A stretch of DNA of 64,000 nucleotides from JARDZU01 sp963730285 (GCA_963730285.1 CAVSQY010000005.1:18350-82349), one strand, 5' to 3'; shown: positions 44,459 to 55,310, numbered from the stretch's first letter. Program-made: numbers and translations. The notes: generated from the letters alone by a model not told the origin.

Positions 44459-44747
44459 GTTGGACCTCGATGAAGATGAGCAGCGTGTCTCCGTTGTTCC
44501 CGATTCGGTGGAGCCCTCCGATCGGGACGTCCACAGCGTCTCCCACTGTCACATCGCGCTCGACACCGTCGAGGACCACCTGGCCTGACCCGGTGACTAC
44601 GTACCAGTGCTCTGATCTGTGGGCGTGGCGTTGGTAACTCAGCCGCTTGCCCGGCTTGACGGTGATCTGCTTCACCTGATACCCGTCACCGGAGCCGAGC
44701 ACCGTGTAGCTGCCCCAGGGTCGCTCATCGTGTTGGGGGACGGTCAC
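44397..44747 (-). CDS. mannose-6-phosphate isomerase-type cupin
   Basis: A 116-residue single cupin similar to the C-terminal domain of type II phosphomannose isomerases: ERPWGSYTVLGSGDGYQVKQI, then HAHRSEHWYVVTGSG with metal-binding His residues, and PIGGLHRIGN. It would interconvert mannose-6-phosphate and fructose-6-phosphate. It stands alone without the GDP-mannose pyrophosphorylase domain. It overlaps the GH130 gene by 62 bases, with 22 bases to the upstream HAD gene. Confidence 0.85.
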   Translation of the reverse strand: MTVPQHDERPWGSYTVLGSGDGYQVKQITVKPGKRLSYQRHAHRSEHWYVVTGSGQVVLDGVERDVTVGDAVDVPIGGLHRIGNNGDTLLIFIEVQRGDYLGEDDIERLEDDFGRF

Positions 44748-44769
44748 GGCTGGATACTCCTTGGATAGC

Positions 44770-45525
44770 TCAAGACACCTGGATTATCGCTTCGATGGCG
44801 AGGGCGGTCTGTTCCCACCCATCGACCGCGATACAATCGATGCCCACGGTCTTTACCGGGTAGTCGTTGCCACCCTCGTCCAGTTTGTCCCCGAAGAACA
44901 GGATGTCTTCGGCGTTCAAACCGAGGACGCTCATCAGCTTCCGCATCCCGTACGCTTTGTCTATGCCGGCCTGGGTCACATCGACCGATGTCGTCCCACC
45001 AAGATGCACCTCCAGATCGGGCAATAGTTGGGCTGTCCGGTCACGGAGAGCCTTCTTCTTCACACCGTCGGGGTCCCAGGCGTATTTGGCTTCGGCCGGC
45101 GCTTCCTGTCCCAATGCGGAGAAGGTGATCTGACTGCCGCGGTCCTCGATGATGTCGCCGTAAGGGCTCGGTTCCCAATATCCCAGCTCTTTGGCGCTCG
45201 TGGTCAGGGCATCGACTATCTCGGCTCGTATCTCGGCCGGCAGATCCTCCGCATACTGGGTGACCCAACGGCACTCCCGATCGTCGAATCGCAGGTATCT
45301 GGTCCCTGAGGTGGGCATGATGTGGAGGCGGGACATCTGGCTGGGGGTCACGTCGAGCCGGTCGATGACCTGGGTCTTGAACTGGTCGAACTTGCCCCCC
45401 GATATGACACACACCTCGTAGTGATCCAGAAGCTCGCGAAGCCGATCCGTCATGACGTCGGAAATGGCGGACTTGGTCACGGCCAGGGTGCCGTCGAGGT
45501 CGAAGGCGATGAGCCGTCGCTTCAC
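44770..45525 (-). CDS. HAD-IIB phosphomannomutase-like protein
   Basis: A 251-residue HAD superfamily enzyme of the eukaryotic-type phosphomannomutase group. Visible are IAFDLDGTL (Asp9, Asp11), VISGGKFDQF, the cap segment EDRGSQITFSALGQ, DKAYGMRKL and GDKLDEGGNDYPV. It would convert mannose-1-phosphate to mannose-6-phosphate; HAD-IIB sugar phosphatases are the alternative. It sits between pgi and the isomerase cupin, which supports the mannose assignment. Confidence 0.85.
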   Translation of the reverse strand: MKRRLIAFDLDGTLAVTKSAISDVMTDRLRELLDHYEVCVISGGKFDQFKTQVIDRLDVTPSQMSRLHIMPTSGTRYLRFDDRECRWVTQYAEDLPAEIRAEIVDALTTSAKELGYWEPSPYGDIIEDRGSQITFSALGQEAPAEAKYAWDPDGVKKKALRDRTAQLLPDLEVHLGGTTSVDVTQAGIDKAYGMRKLMSVLGLNAEDILFFGDKLDEGGNDYPVKTVGIDCIAVDGWEQTALAIEAIIQVS

Positions 45526-45556
45526 GGATGCTGCTCTGTTGGAGCGCCACGCCGAC

Positions 45557-47185
<1,629 letters not shown>

Positions 47186-47409
47186 TCCGTGCTCGTCTTC
47201 TCCTCATTCTCCTATTGGCCGCATTCGACTCGCCTGCCCAAGGTCTCGGGCTGCGCCAGGATGCTCAGGACTGCGAGCGTCGCTTCGGCGCTGATTCAGA
47301 TTCGGCCGCTAGGTCGGGCCATCGCAGTTCCCGCCGATCTCCCGATCGTACAAGGTGACATGGCTCGTCATTCTTTCCCACCGTTTCTCCACCCCTCGGC
47401 CCTTCCGGC
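47186..47409. other. intergenic gap upstream of pgi
   Basis: These 224 bases separate the second GH130 gene from pgi and should contain the pgi promoter. I see no open gene, strong hairpin or repeat here. Confidence 0.6.
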
Positions 47410-48879
47410 TCAGCGTCGGGTCAACTCTCCGAGAAGCTCGTCGACATCGACAGTGGCGAAGGTGGTCGTGGTGTCGGACGCCCCATACGGGATCACCAAC
47501 ACCCCGTTGTGGATCAGGGACCCGCAGGAGTACACAACGTTGGGGACATAGCCCTCCCGCTCGTTTTCGTCGGGCGCCAGCAAGGGCTCGCGGAGGTCAC
47601 CGATGACCCGCCATGGTTCGTCGAGATCGAGCAGAATCGCACCCAGGGCGTACCGGCGCATGGGGCCGACCCCATGGGTGACCACCAGCCATCCTGCGGC
47701 TGTCTCTATGGGTGGCCCGGCATTTCCGATCTGCAAAAGATCCCAAGGGCGTCTCGGCACCTGGATCTGCTGTGTCTCCTCCCAGTTCCTGACGTCGCTC
47801 GACGTCATAAGGAAGTTGCTCTCGCCGTCTGATCTGCCGAGAGCCGCAAACCTTCCCCCAACCAATCTGGGGAAGATCGCCATTCCCTTGTTGCGGGCCG
47901 CCTTGCCGTTGAGTGTCGCGATGCGAAAAGTCTCGAAGTCGGCTGTCGAGATCAGCTGGGGCAGGATGTTGAATCCGTCGAACGCCGTATATGTGGCGAA
48001 GTACACGACCGAGCCGTCGGCTTGAGTGAACGCAACGAGCCGAGCGTCCTCCATTCCCTGACTGTCGGTCGGCCCGTTGGGGAACAGCACTCGTTGCGTC
48101 AGGTCCGACTCGGCAGGAAAGGTCAGCTCATAGTTGGAGGACGCCACCCAGTGAGCAGAGTGGATCAGTTGCTGTGCGGTCGGTGTAAGCGGTTCATTGT
48201 GCGCCAGGTCGGAGAGTGCGAGGTCGAGGTCCACCATGGCGAATTGCGTCCCAAGGTGACTGAGGGCCTGGTCGAGAATCTCACCTTTCGCCCCGATCTC
48301 ATTGAGCTTCTCTACGAACAGTGCCTTGTCGAAGGTCGGTGTTCTTCGTTGCCCGGTCACCGGCTTGCCCGGCGGATCCAGTTCGATGTCGGCTCCCGAG
48401 TCGATTAGTCCCGTCCTGAACTCGATTGACGACATGTGTCCCTCACCGACCGCCCGCAGCGTCACGATCACCCGCAGGCCGCCCGCCGGGACACCGTGCT
48501 GGTCCGGATGTGGTGCGATTGAGGGGTTGGTGAGGGCGGCGCCTTCGATCGAGTACTCATGAGAGAAGTAGGCACCGATGAGAAGACGCCTGTTCTCGGA
48601 GAGCTCGGGCGAGTCGGGCACCGAATCGGCAATCGCCGAGAGGCCCTGCCAGAAGACCTGATCGAGGTCCGGATGTCGACCATCGAAATTGGCGCGGAGA
48701 GCCGCGAGTGTCTCTTGAACTTCACCGGCGCTGAGGGAAAGCACGCGTCTCACCACCTTGTCGACGCGCGACTCATCTTCTACTGAGGCATGGGAGGAAG
48801 GTATGTAGGGTTTCGTCACCAGACGCCGCGGGTCCGGTTGCAAGCGCACCCACGATCGTTTCACCGCGACTATTGGCAT
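47410..48879 (-). CDS. GH130 family glycoside phosphorylase/hydrolase, long form 2
   Basis: A 489-residue paralogue of the GH130 protein at 42872, similar over its whole length. Shared features include LSAGEVQETLAALRANFDGRHP near residue 60, RRLLIGAYFSHEYSIEGAALTNPS, and the catalytic-region GMEDAR (275-280, Asp278) and QIGNAGPPIETAAGWLVVTHGVGP. It is probably a beta-mannoside phosphorylase acting on a different linkage or chain length from its partner. The 164 bases between its start and the H+-ATPase gene contain no recognisable gene. Confidence 0.85.
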   Translation of the reverse strand: MPIVAVKRSWVRLQPDPRRLVTKPYIPSSHASVEDESRVDKVVRRVLSLSAGEVQETLAALRANFDGRHPDLDQVFWQGLSAIADSVPDSPELSENRRLLIGAYFSHEYSIEGAALTNPSIAPHPDQHGVPAGGLRVIVTLRAVGEGHMSSIEFRTGLIDSGADIELDPPGKPVTGQRRTPTFDKALFVEKLNEIGAKGEILDQALSHLGTQFAMVDLDLALSDLAHNEPLTPTAQQLIHSAHWVASSNYELTFPAESDLTQRVLFPNGPTDSQGMEDARLVAFTQADGSVVYFATYTAFDGFNILPQLISTADFETFRIATLNGKAARNKGMAIFPRLVGGRFAALGRSDGESNFLMTSSDVRNWEETQQIQVPRRPWDLLQIGNAGPPIETAAGWLVVTHGVGPMRRYALGAILLDLDEPWRVIGDLREPLLAPDENEREGYVPNVVYSCGSLIHNGVLVIPYGASDTTTTFATVDVDELLGELTRR

Positions 48880-49043
48880 CGCATCTCTTTCACAGTGGAG
48901 TATTTGTTATCGGTAGGCCGTGCCGAGTCGAGCAGCTAAATCCATTCAGTCGGCATCGAATTGGCGCTGCGTTGATGCGACCCGGGCGCTTCAACCGACC
49001 GCTCACCTTACGGTTCATCCCGGGTTGGGCCTGGGATCGACGA

Positions 49044-51515
49044 TTAAGAGGTCGCGGGCCGGGCCCGGTTTCGACCCGCCCGAGTAGCACTGCGAGGTCT
49101 GTCCAGGACCCGGTAGGCGAGAAGTTTCAACCGGTCATTCGCCAGGAACCACACCAGGGCGTAACCCCAGACGAATAGGGCCCAGCCCCAGCCGAGTGGC
49201 GTCATGAACAGGCCGTAGACCGCAATCAGGGTCGCTAGCGCCTGGGTTCCGAGCACAGCGATCCAGAGGACACGAGCCGGGCGGATCGACCAGAACGGGC
49301 CACGGGTTCGGGTGAGGAAGATGGTGAGGTGACCGGCGATCGACAACTTCAGGTACATCAGGGTTTGGATGTGTGCTCGATCAAGGTGAAAGACCTGCTC
49401 GCTCAGATAGAACAACCCGAAGGCGGCTACCACCCCGATGAACCCGAGCACCGTGGAGATCCCTAGTACTTGGCGCATGTTCCATGACTCCGGCGTGTCC
49501 TTGTAGTGCACGTTGTCGTAGGCGATGGACAGGATCGCACCATCGTTGAGGAGAGCCAGCATCACGATCATCACAGCCGTCACCGGATAGAAATTGAAGA
49601 CCAAGATTGCGAGGGTCATGAAGAACAGGACCCGCAGCGTCTCGGCAATCCGGTAGATGGCATAGCTGTTCATCCGTTGGAATATCTTGCGGCTGGTCTT
49701 GATTGCCTCGATGATCACCGACAGACCGGGCGTCATCAGGACGATCGATGCAGCGGCGCGAGCCGCATCAGTGGCACCGGAGACTGCGATGCCGCAATCC
49801 GCCTTCTTCAGGGCGGGGGCGTCGTTGACCCCGTCTCCGGTCATACCCACTATGTGGCTTCGTTGCTGCAGAAGTTCGACGATGCGGAACTTGTGCTCCG
49901 GGAACACCTGGGCGAAACCGTCCGCCTTCTCTATGGACTCTGCCGAAAGCGGTGTATCGGTGTGCCCTGTGTCAGTGAGGTCGCTGGCATCCAGGATGTT
50001 GGTACCCAAACCTAGGTTTCGGGCAGTCTCCCGGGCGATCGCCAATTGATCGCCGGTCACCATCTTGACATCCAAGCCCATGGCCCGCGCTTCGGCGATG
50101 ATGCTTTTGGCTTCTTCCCTGGGAGGGTCGAAAAGGGGAAGCACCCCGAGGAATTGCCAGACCCCGTCTTCCCCGGCCCGGCCCACACCCAACGAGCGGA
50201 ACCCGCGCCCGGCGAACTCATTCACCGCCGCCTCCACTTTGTCCTTCACCGGCCCGGAATTGGAACACAGTGCCAGGATCACCTGTGGTGCTCCCTTTGT
50301 CACTCGGAACTGCTTACCGTCCCCGCCGAGGACCGTGGCCTCGGTTCTCTTATGGACCGGGTCGTACGGGAGAAAGTGAACCACCTGGTACCGGTCGAGG
50401 ATGGCGGGGTTCTTCAACCCGGCGAGCACAGCCAGATCGATGTTGTCGTCCTCCGAGCGGGAGGCCAGGGCGGCATCGAGGATCATGTCGTCGGGGATGA
50501 TCCCGTCCAGGGTGAACGGATCACCCAAGGTCAGCTTGTTCTGAGTAAGCGTGCCGGTCTTGTCCGAGCACAGCACATCTGCGCCGGCCAACTCCTCGAT
50601 CGCGGCCAACCTGGTCACGATCGCCTCTTTTCTGGCCAGGATGCGTGCCCCTACGGCCATTGTCACCGAGAGCACGGTGGGCATTGCCACCGGGATGGCG
50701 GCCACCGTCAGCACCAGGGCGAATTGCAGGGTGGTAAGCACGGGATCGCCGCGGAGGAAGATGGCGACGGCCAGTATCACCGCCACCAGGGTCACTGCCG
50801 TGATGATCAGGTAATTCCCGATCTTCAGCACCGCACGTTGGAAGTGGCTGGTGGTGTGTGCCTGTTCCACCAGTTTGGCCGTCTCACCGAAATAGGTGTC
50901 AGAGCCGGTGGCATAGACCAGAGAGTCGACCTCCCCCTGGCGGATGATCGATCCGGAGAACACCGCGTCGGACCCTTTCCGGTTGACAGGCAACGACTCT
51001 CCTGTCAGTGCGGACTGGTCGACTTCGATCGGGTCACCATCGAGGAGGCGAGCATCGGCAGGAACGATGTCACCCAGCCGGACTCGGATGACGTCGCCAG
51101 GGACCAGCTCACGTGCGACGGAAATCGTCCACTTCCCGTCCCGCTTGACCCGGGCCTTGATCGCCAGCTTCGCCTGAAGCGCCGCGATGGCGTTGCCGGC
51201 CTGGTGCTCCTCCCAGAATGCGACGACGGCATTGGCTAGGAGGAGAACGAGAATTAGGGAGAAATCTGGCCAATGCTGCGCCGCCGCGGAGAGAATCACC
51301 GCCACTTCGATCATCCAAGGGATGGGCCCCCAGAAGTACGTGAGGAACTTGAGGAAAGGGTTCACGCTCTCCTCTCCGATCTCATTGGGGCCATATCGAG
51401 TGAGGCGTTGCTTGGCTTCGCTCTGACTCAGACCCGCGGGCGAGGATGCCAGCTGCCTCTCCAACTCTGGCATCGAAAGCGACTTCAGATCAGGCAGTGT
51501 GTCGCTCGGTGTCAT
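49044..51515 (-). CDS. plasma-membrane proton-efflux P-type ATPase (type IIIA)
   Basis: An 823-residue ion pump starting at ATG 51515 with GGAG seven bases upstream; the open frame continues to 51797 without family similarity. It has the actuator LTGESLPV, the phosphorylated CSDKTGTLTQNK, MVTGDQLAI and TGDGVNDAPALKKADCGIAV, and about ten membrane helices. Members export H+ using ATP. Its first 26 bases overlap the remains of a phosphoketolase reading frame. Confidence 0.93.
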   Translation of the reverse strand: MTPSDTLPDLKSLSMPELERQLASSPAGLSQSEAKQRLTRYGPNEIGEESVNPFLKFLTYFWGPIPWMIEVAVILSAAAQHWPDFSLILVLLLANAVVAFWEEHQAGNAIAALQAKLAIKARVKRDGKWTISVARELVPGDVIRVRLGDIVPADARLLDGDPIEVDQSALTGESLPVNRKGSDAVFSGSIIRQGEVDSLVYATGSDTYFGETAKLVEQAHTTSHFQRAVLKIGNYLIITAVTLVAVILAVAIFLRGDPVLTTLQFALVLTVAAIPVAMPTVLSVTMAVGARILARKEAIVTRLAAIEELAGADVLCSDKTGTLTQNKLTLGDPFTLDGIIPDDMILDAALASRSEDDNIDLAVLAGLKNPAILDRYQVVHFLPYDPVHKRTEATVLGGDGKQFRVTKGAPQVILALCSNSGPVKDKVEAAVNEFAGRGFRSLGVGRAGEDGVWQFLGVLPLFDPPREEAKSIIAEARAMGLDVKMVTGDQLAIARETARNLGLGTNILDASDLTDTGHTDTPLSAESIEKADGFAQVFPEHKFRIVELLQQRSHIVGMTGDGVNDAPALKKADCGIAVSGATDAARAAASIVLMTPGLSVIIEAIKTSRKIFQRMNSYAIYRIAETLRVLFFMTLAILVFNFYPVTAVMIVMLALLNDGAILSIAYDNVHYKDTPESWNMRQVLGISTVLGFIGVVAAFGLFYLSEQVFHLDRAHIQTLMYLKLSIAGHLTIFLTRTRGPFWSIRPARVLWIAVLGTQALATLIAVYGLFMTPLGWGWALFVWGYALVWFLANDRLKLLAYRVLDRPRSATRAGRNRARPATS

Positions 51516-51516
51516 C

Positions 51517-51585
51517 CCATCTCCAGTTTCGGATCTCTGGCATGTCCTCACCGTTCTCGTCGGTGTATTGGCGGTGCTCTTGTCC
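51517..51585 (-). pseudogene. phosphoketolase C-terminal remnant
   Basis: In the frame that ends at a TGA at 51490-51492, the residues HRQYTDENGEDMPEIRNWRW match the C-terminal tail of xylulose-5-P/fructose-6-P phosphoketolases. About 700 residues expected before it are missing. The frame differs from that of the N-terminal remnant at 51644. It runs into the H+-ATPase start, so the lost gene was probably translationally coupled to the pump. Confidence 0.65.
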
Positions 51586-51643
51586 TCCAGGTCCTGCTTC
51601 AGGCAGGCACCCTGGTCTCCGGTCTGTGGGAGACGGTCGATTG

Positions 51644-51718
51644 CATTTGACCGACCGAGAGGTGGTTGGCCGCTCGCCAGTAGACGTCCATCCTGTCCAG
51701 CATCTCGGTTGTGAGGCC
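51644..51718 (-). pseudogene. phosphoketolase N-terminal remnant
   Basis: The residues LTTEMLDRMDVYWRAANHLS, followed by VGQM, match the N-terminal region of phosphoketolases (typically LTPELLxKMDAYWRAANYLSVGQI). The match ends abruptly after VGQM. With the C-terminal remnant about 60 bases downstream, this looks like a large internal deletion of one xfp gene. Confidence 0.7.
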
Positions 51719-52140
51719 ATTGGCGTTCAAGCGCGACCTTGTTGCGAACGCTACTGCGGTGCGTTGTGTAGGAGCACCTCGACCACCTTTGTGGCAATGG
51801 TCAACTCTTCGTCGGTATGACCCGGATCTCGGGCTGCGTGCCTCAACATCAAACCCTCCGGGAAGCCCGTGGAGGCTCATCCGGGTGTCAGTGTCAGGTG
51901 ATCAGCCCACCCGGCATCGAGTGACCCAGCCGGTTTGGGTGTTGGTTGGCTCTGAGCGTTTTGAGCCTTCTCGAACTCGGCTATGTGGCCTCCGCTTTCA
52001 CAGGCCGTGTCTCGTTGTTGGAGCCTCTGCTCATATTCCAACTCGGAGACCCCCTCTCGATCATCCTCTTCACGGTCCGAGATGCGGCCCGCGCAAAGCC
52101 GGGAATGTTTCCAACCGCAATAGCTGACCTGCCAGTCATA
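51719..52140. other. gene-poor junction at the left edge of the accessory region
   Basis: No gene is recognised in these ~420 bases. GGGTGTCAGT at 51883-51892 resembles the right end of the repeat family seen from 52140 to 59030, so another decayed copy may lie here. A short frame at 51946-52149 has a hydrophobic run but no start signal or family. Confidence 0.45.
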
Positions 52141-52247
52141 CGCCCCTAACCGGCTGGGAGCGATGACTCTGGCTCCCTTTCGCGGCGAAACCCCAGTCAG
52201 ACGCTTGCGCTCCCGTTCTAATGTGAATCAGACACGGGTGTCAGTTT
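52140..52247 (+). repeat. att-like repeat copy R1 (tRNA core deleted)
   Basis: The left flank (TAACCGGCTGG near 52147) resembles that of copies R3 and R5. CGAAACCCCAGTCAG at 52186-52200 and GGGTGTCAGTTT at 52236-52247 match their right flanks. The tRNA-like core between the flanks is missing. Confidence 0.55.
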
Positions 52248-52311
52248 CCACCATTGGCCCGCTCGTAAAATGCCGTAGTGTGCGGGTCTACGACCACTCA
52301 TGAGGTGACAT

Positions 52312-52809
52312 CTACCGGTCGGCGCGAATCCGTTGCTGCCCGGTGACGGCAAATACTTGCCAGTGGTCGGGGACGCCCTTTAGGGCTTGGAGTCCGCGAT
52401 CCTCGAAAAGGAATCCTGAGCCTGCCACCAGGTCTTTGACGGTGCTCGACACGAACACTTCGCCAGCGCCAGCCGTCGAGCCAATTCTGGCTCCAATGTG
52501 CACTGCCAGTCCGGCCACATCGTGTCCAACCACTTCGACCATCCCCGTGTGGACACCAGCACGGATCTGGAGACCAAGGGACTCCACACCAGAACGGATC
52601 GCGAGTGAACAATTTATCGCCCGTACCGGTCCATCGAATGTTGCCAGAAAGCCGTCTCCAGCGGTTCCCACTTCAACCCCTTGCCATTGATGCAGCTCAG
52701 AACGAACCAAATGATTGTGACTCTCGAGTGTCCGACGCCAGTTGGTGTCGCCTAGGGATGCTGCCTTGGCTGTGGAACCAACGATGTCTGCGAACATCAC
52801 CGTGGCCAA
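52312..52809 (-). CDS. class III adenylate/guanylate cyclase domain, probably truncated
   Basis: A 165-residue cyclase homology domain with the metal Asp in FADIVGST (Asp8), GTAGDGFLATF and the late RAGVHTG and HIGARI segments. Catalytic residues appear intact. In the common actinobacterial form this domain follows an alpha/beta-hydrolase domain and a linker ending DRxLATV. Here the linker is present (SSDPDRRLATVMF), but a stop codon lies 24 codons upstream and only a weak TTG start without ribosome binding site is available. So it is probably a gene fragment. Confidence 0.6.
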   Translation of the reverse strand: MATVMFADIVGSTAKAASLGDTNWRRTLESHNHLVRSELHQWQGVEVGTAGDGFLATFDGPVRAINCSLAIRSGVESLGLQIRAGVHTGMVEVVGHDVAGLAVHIGARIGSTAGAGEVFVSSTVKDLVAGSGFLFEDRGLQALKGVPDHWQVFAVTGQQRIRADR

Positions 52810-52843
52810 ACGACGATCCGGATCTGAGGAGCCGCGTTCACCG

Positions 52844-52996
52844 GTAGCCGATGTCGAAACTTGGCAGTCTTTCGTGGCTCAAATACCTGATGGGCGTCTC
52901 GAAGTCATGGACGGGGCGGGACATCTGCCTTGGTTCGACAGTCCGGGGCACGTCTCCCAGCTTTTGAGAGATCACTTCACCTCAGCAACCAGCTAG
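52844..52996 (+). pseudogene. alpha/beta-hydrolase C-terminal fragment
   Basis: The + strand frame reads VADVETWQSFVAQIPDGRLE, then VMDGAGHLPWFDSPGHVSQL, then LRDHF, which is the C-terminal part of an alpha/beta hydrolase with its catalytic His. The rest of the domain is absent; upstream the frame runs antisense to the cyclase fragment. The two pieces now lie head to head on opposite strands. Confidence 0.55.
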
Positions 52997-53217
52997 ACCA
53001 TCACGTCACCAAAGGCAGCGCTTTTCCCAGCGGGTTGGACCACGCCTCGACCTGGGCGTCGGCGACAAGGCAGGCCACCGGCCTATCCGCCGATAGCCGC
53101 AGCTCCCGGTCGTCACGGTGATATCCGGTGTCGACCGCGTTGGGTGGCAACCACAGTCGGCTCCGCCGGCCCTAACGAGGGTGCCGGGTAGGCCCCGGGC
53201 TAACGTGATTCGGGCCG

Positions 53218-53847
53218 ATGCTGATTGGAATCTTCCTCTATCCCAATGTCGACCTCCTCGACTCTGGCGGTCCATATGAGGTCTTTCTGACCGCTTCGCG
53301 ACTGGTGGCGCACGACGGTGATCCACCACTTTTCACGGTGGTGACCATTACCGAGGATGGAAAGGCGGTCACCGCCTACGGCGGCCTGGTGCTGGAGCCG
53401 AGCATGAGTGTGGCCGAAGTTGAAGACCTGGACGTAGTGATCGTGCCGGGGACCACTGATATGACGGGGCCTCTCGCCGACCCTGGGCTGATCGCGACGG
53501 TTCAGGAGCTCCGAGACAAGGCACGAATCACCGCCAGCGTATGCACCGGTGCCTTCATCCTCGGCTCGGCGGGGATCCTGGAGGGTCGGAGTTGGACGAC
53601 ACACTGGGAGGATGTTGACGCGCTCGCCGAGAGCCTCGGCCCGGAGACGGCCAGACGCAAGGTGCGTTGGGTCGACGAGGGCGACGTCGTGACCGCGGGT
53701 GGTCTCAGCTCAGGGATTGCGATGGCGTTACATCTGGTCGACCGGCTCGCCGGGCGCAGTCTCGCCGAGCGGACGGCTCGTCAAATCGAGTACGACTGGC
53801 AACCCGACGGGAAGACGCTCACCGATTGGCAGCCCCACCCGAGCTAG
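53218..53847 (+). CDS. DJ-1/PfpI family protein
   Basis: A 209-residue protein of the DJ-1/PfpI superfamily, near the isonitrile hydratase and AraC N-terminal-domain group. The nucleophile elbow is SVCTGAFILGSAGIL with Cys109, and LYPNVDLLDSGGPYEVF at the N-terminus carries the conserved acidic residue. It lacks an AraC DNA-binding domain. Substrate unknown. TAACGT (53201-53206) lies 11 bases before the ATG and could be its -10 box. Confidence 0.88.
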   Translation: MLIGIFLYPNVDLLDSGGPYEVFLTASRLVAHDGDPPLFTVVTITEDGKAVTAYGGLVLEPSMSVAEVEDLDVVIVPGTTDMTGPLADPGLIATVQELRDKARITASVCTGAFILGSAGILEGRSWTTHWEDVDALAESLGPETARRKVRWVDEGDVVTAGGLSSGIAMALHLVDRLAGRSLAERTARQIEYDWQPDGKTLTDWQPHPS

Positions 53848-53923
53848 CCGGTGCCCGAACCAGCGACTGGCCGGCTGGCGATGGAGCCGCCACTGATTGA
53901 CATGACGACCCCTTGCAAAGCCA

Positions 53924-54148
53924 GTGCGAAATGCCATCCTGACCACGGTGAGATCCCGTCCACGCCAGGTGCTTTCTGTGCTGATCGGCTTGGTCGCCGT
54001 GTCCGTCACCGTGCTCGTGTTCATTTCATTCGATCGGGCCTCGCACTCTGCCAGTGACACTTTGCGACCCTTTCTGATCACCATGGTTCCGGTTTGGGTG
54101 ATCTCGGGTGCGGCGATTCGTTATCTCAGGGGCGCCAGGTCTTCGTAG
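53924..54148 (+). CDS. small two-helix membrane protein
   Basis: A 74-residue frame from GTG with a basic start, two hydrophobic segments (about 16-34 and 49-63) and a basic end. No homologous family is recognised. The codon pattern looks coding, but ribosome-site support is weak. The rest of the 53848-54304 gap holds nothing recognisable. Confidence 0.45.
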   Translation: MRNAILTTVRSRPRQVLSVLIGLVAVSVTVLVFISFDRASHSASDTLRPFLITMVPVWVISGAAIRYLRGARSS

Positions 54149-54304
54149 GCAGGTGGCTGGCGCGAGTGCCGCGCCAGTCACCGCCATGAGCGATCTCGCC
54201 GGTCGCACAGATCACGCAAACAACCCAGCGTTATCGCGCACTCCCTTCCGATCCGAACCGCCATCCCCGAGCGGGTGCAAGCCCGGGACGTCCGTCGCTA
54301 TTAG

Positions 54305-54440
54305 TGCTCTGGCCAGGATTCGGACCTGCGACACTCGGTTTTAGGAAATCGGTAGACGATTCCGATCCCCACTTGCTTCGAAACCAAGGTCGGAGACTCG
54401 CTGACTCTCTCTAAGGAGTGCCCGATATGGGTGTCGGTTT
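54305..54440 (+). repeat. att-like repeat copy R2
   Basis: A diverged copy with the tRNA-Arg-like core (CCAGGATTCGGACCTGCGAC), then CCGATCCCC, CGAAACCAAGGTCGGAGACTC and GGGTGTCGGTTT at its right end. It lies just upstream of the RibD-like gene. Confidence 0.6.
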
Positions 54441-54511
54441 CTCGGGTCATGCTCTCGACATGTGCCGTTATGCGCGCCGTTATTGTCGGATCCACTACCG
54501 AGGAAGATCTG

Positions 54512-55075
54512 ATGCGCAGCGTGACCAATTCGATGGGCGTCTCACTTGACGGTTACATCGTCGGGCCGGACGGCCACTTCGACTGGACGGCGCCGGACGA
54601 GGAGGTCTTTCGATTCTGGATCGACGAGATGCGAGAGGTCAGCGTCCACCTGTTGGGACGACGGCTGTACGAGACGATGCTGTATTGGGAGACCGCCGAC
54701 CAGGATCAATCGCTCGACGACGCCGAGCTCGAGTGGGCTGCGATCTGGAAGCCGCTTCCAAAGGTGGTGTTCTCCTCCACACTGTCAGCGGTGCGGGGCA
54801 ATTCCCGCCTGGCCTCCGGCGACCTGGCGGAGGAGGTCGAGCGGCTGCGAGCCGAGCCTGGCGTGGGCGATATCGCGATTGGCGGCGCGACTCTCGCCGC
54901 CGAGGCGGCCGCGTTGGGTCTGATCGACGAGTACCGGGCCATGGTCTACCCGGTGCTGGTTGGCGGTGGCGTTCCGTTCTTTCCGCGGAGTGAACGCCGC
55001 GTGGATCTGGAACTCGTAGAGACTCGCACCTTCAGTTCGCGAGTCGTCTACCTCCGTTACCAGGTGGTGCGCTAG
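54512..55075 (+). CDS. RibD C-terminal/dihydrofolate reductase-like protein
   Basis: A 187-residue protein of the DHFR-like RibD_C superfamily, with NSMGVSLDGYIVGPDGHFDW at its start, VHLLGRRLYETMLYWE, and GGATLAAEAAALGLIDEYR followed by VYPVLVGGG. ATG 54512 has GAGGAAG six bases upstream; the frame is open further upstream into repeat R2. Such stand-alone proteins are common but of unknown substrate; they are probably NADPH-dependent reductases. It is the only gene between repeats R2 and R3. Confidence 0.88.
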   Translation: MRSVTNSMGVSLDGYIVGPDGHFDWTAPDEEVFRFWIDEMREVSVHLLGRRLYETMLYWETADQDQSLDDAELEWAAIWKPLPKVVFSSTLSAVRGNSRLASGDLAEEVERLRAEPGVGDIAIGGATLAAEAAALGLIDEYRAMVYPVLVGGGVPFFPRSERRVDLELVETRTFSSRVVYLRYQVVR

Positions 55076-55080
55076 CCGTT

Positions 55081-55253
55081 GTGGCGCTCATAACCAGCTA
55101 CATCACTCGCCTGGATTTGGCGCTCTCGGCACGATTCGAACCCGTGATGCCCAGTTGGAAACCGCTAGCCGACTCCGACCCCCATTAGCCACGAAACCCC
55201 GTGTCAGAGGGTTGCGGGCCCTCGATCAGGCTAAAGAGATACGGGTGTCAGTT
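55081..55253 (+). repeat. att-like repeat copy R3
   Basis: The left flank CGCTCATAACCAGCTACATC, the core GCTCTCGGCACGATTCGAAC, the right flank CACGAAACCCCGTGTCAGAG and the end ACGGGTGTCAGTT align by eye with copy R5 over about 170 bases. Confidence 0.65.
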
Positions 55254-55310
55254 GGAGGACCAGAGCCGCTCAATGTGCCGCTATGCGTCACATTCGCGAT
55301 CGGCTCTCGT

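Noticed and set aside
51946..52149. 67-codon hydrophobic frame
   Set aside because: Short, no ribosome binding site and no recognisable family, in a region full of remnants.
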